NCBI GenBank assembly: GCA_025935735.1
Contig: JAICUS010000343.1
Location: forward strand, 1-6,691
Source of the DNA: Solirubrobacteraceae bacterium
GTDB lineage: Bacteria; Actinomycetota; Thermoleophilia; Solirubrobacterales; Solirubrobacteraceae
Length of the DNA: 6,691 nt
Reading direction: 5' to 3'
Numbering within the stretch: position 1 is the first letter of the stretch; each line of letters starts with the position of its first letter. The translations under genes were made by a program, and so were the position numbers. The notes beneath the pieces are model-generated. The model was not told where the DNA came from and ran no database searches. It saw nothing but the letters and a program-made list of their open reading frames with translations. Of the stretch, positions 6,253-6,691 are shown one piece after another.

Positions 6253-6691
6253 GCCCTCGCCCCCATCAGCTCCTCCACCTCGTCCTCGGTCGGCATCGCG
6301 TCCGCGCAGGCGAGCCGGCTCGCCACCAGCGCGCCCGCCGCGTTGGCGAAGCGCATCGTCCGCTCCAGCGGCCAGCCGGCCAGCAGCCCGTGGCACAGCG
6401 CGCCGCCGAACGCGTCGCCGGCGCCGAGCCCGTTGACCACCTCGACCGGCACCGGCGGCGCCTCGGCCCACTCGTCGCCGCGGCGGGCGAGCACGCCCTT
6501 GGGCCCCTGCTTGACCACGGCGAGGTCGAGCCCCGGCGTGGACGCCGCGCGTCTCGGATCCCGGGTGCCGACCGCCGTGTCCCACTCGTCGAGGTTGCCG
6601 ACCGCGACGTTGACGTGGCGCAGCGCCTCCTGCACGTGCCGGCGCGCTTCCTCGCGGCTCTCCCAGAACATCGGGCGGTAGTCGAGGTCGA
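6249..6691 (-). CDS. iolC: 5-dehydro-2-deoxygluconokinase (IolC), C-terminal part
   Basis: The frame enters from the right edge, and 146 residues to the stop are visible, beginning DLDYRPMFWES. This is a PfkB/ribokinase-family sugar kinase that should phosphorylate 5-dehydro-2-deoxy-D-gluconate at C6 with ATP, giving the substrate of the IolJ-type aldolase. The DLDYRPMFW block, typical of IolC and related kinases, is followed by NVAVGNLDEWDTAVG, AVVKQGPKGVL and the PfkB signature VVNGLGAGDAFGGAL, whose GAGD aspartate is the expected catalytic base. The closing MPTEDEVEELM fits the C-terminus. Family members have about 320-335 residues, so over half, including the N-terminal sugar-binding part, lies outside the window. 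An internal ATG at 6669-6671 is not the start, because the conserved block continues upstream of it. The stop overlaps the iolB start as ATGA (6249-6252). iolC is the most upstream visible gene of the operon. Confidence 0.92.
   Translation of the reverse strand, partial: DLDYRPMFWESREEARRHVQEALRHVNVAVGNLDEWDTAVGTRDPRRAASTPGLDLAVVKQGPKGVLARRGDEWAEAPPVPVEVVNGLGAGDAFGGALCHGLLAGWPLERTMRFANAAGALVASRLACADAMPTEDEVEELMGARA

Noticed and set aside
5488..6681. A 397-codon plus-strand frame antisense to iolB and iolC
   Set aside because: Its composition is that of a shadow frame, whereas IolB and IolC motifs are clear on the minus strand.

Overview
The window is very GC-rich, almost wholly coding, and uses mostly G or C at third codon positions. 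Together with the protein types this suggests an actinobacterium. A Thermoleophilia/Solirubrobacterales-like or related soil lineage is possible, but that is inference and cannot be proven from this piece. No RNA genes, mobile elements, CRISPR arrays or large repeats are visible, and no non-coding stretch exceeds about 120 bases.

Left part, plus strand (1-1699): the possible 3' end of an unidentified gene, then a shortened NAD(P)-dependent oxidoreductase of the 6-phosphogluconate dehydrogenase-like/DUF1932 type, then a stand-alone ATP-dependent DNA ligase of the kind used in bacterial non-homologous end joining (NHEJ). The oxidoreductase appears to have lost the middle of its Rossmann domain by an in-frame deletion. 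Each start codon here overlaps the previous stop codon by 4 nt.

Right part, minus strand (6691 down to 1675): a myo-inositol catabolic operon read right to left as iolC (partial, cut by the window edge), iolB, iolD, iolA (CoA-acylating methylmalonate/malonate-semialdehyde dehydrogenase), and last a MaoC-like hotdog-fold dehydratase. In the established pathway IolD opens the ring of the trihydroxycyclohexanedione, IolB isomerises 5-deoxy-glucuronate, IolC phosphorylates 5-dehydro-2-deoxygluconate, and IolA turns the malonate semialdehyde released by the aldolase into acetyl-CoA. iolG, iolE, the aldolase gene, the transporter and the regulator are not in the window; any operon promoter must lie beyond 6691. 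The terminal MaoC gene has no role in the textbook pathway and is the most open functional question here.

The two transcription units converge and their coding regions overlap by 25 bp (1675-1699), so no conventional terminator fits between them. All six same-strand junctions are 4-nt start/stop overlaps (ATGA four times, GTGA once, TTGA once), which fixes the start codons of six genes and points to translational coupling throughout. I see no wholly new system. The unusual points are the oxidoreductase deletion, its coupling to a repair ligase, the MaoC gene at the end of the iol operon, and a short IolB N-terminus.
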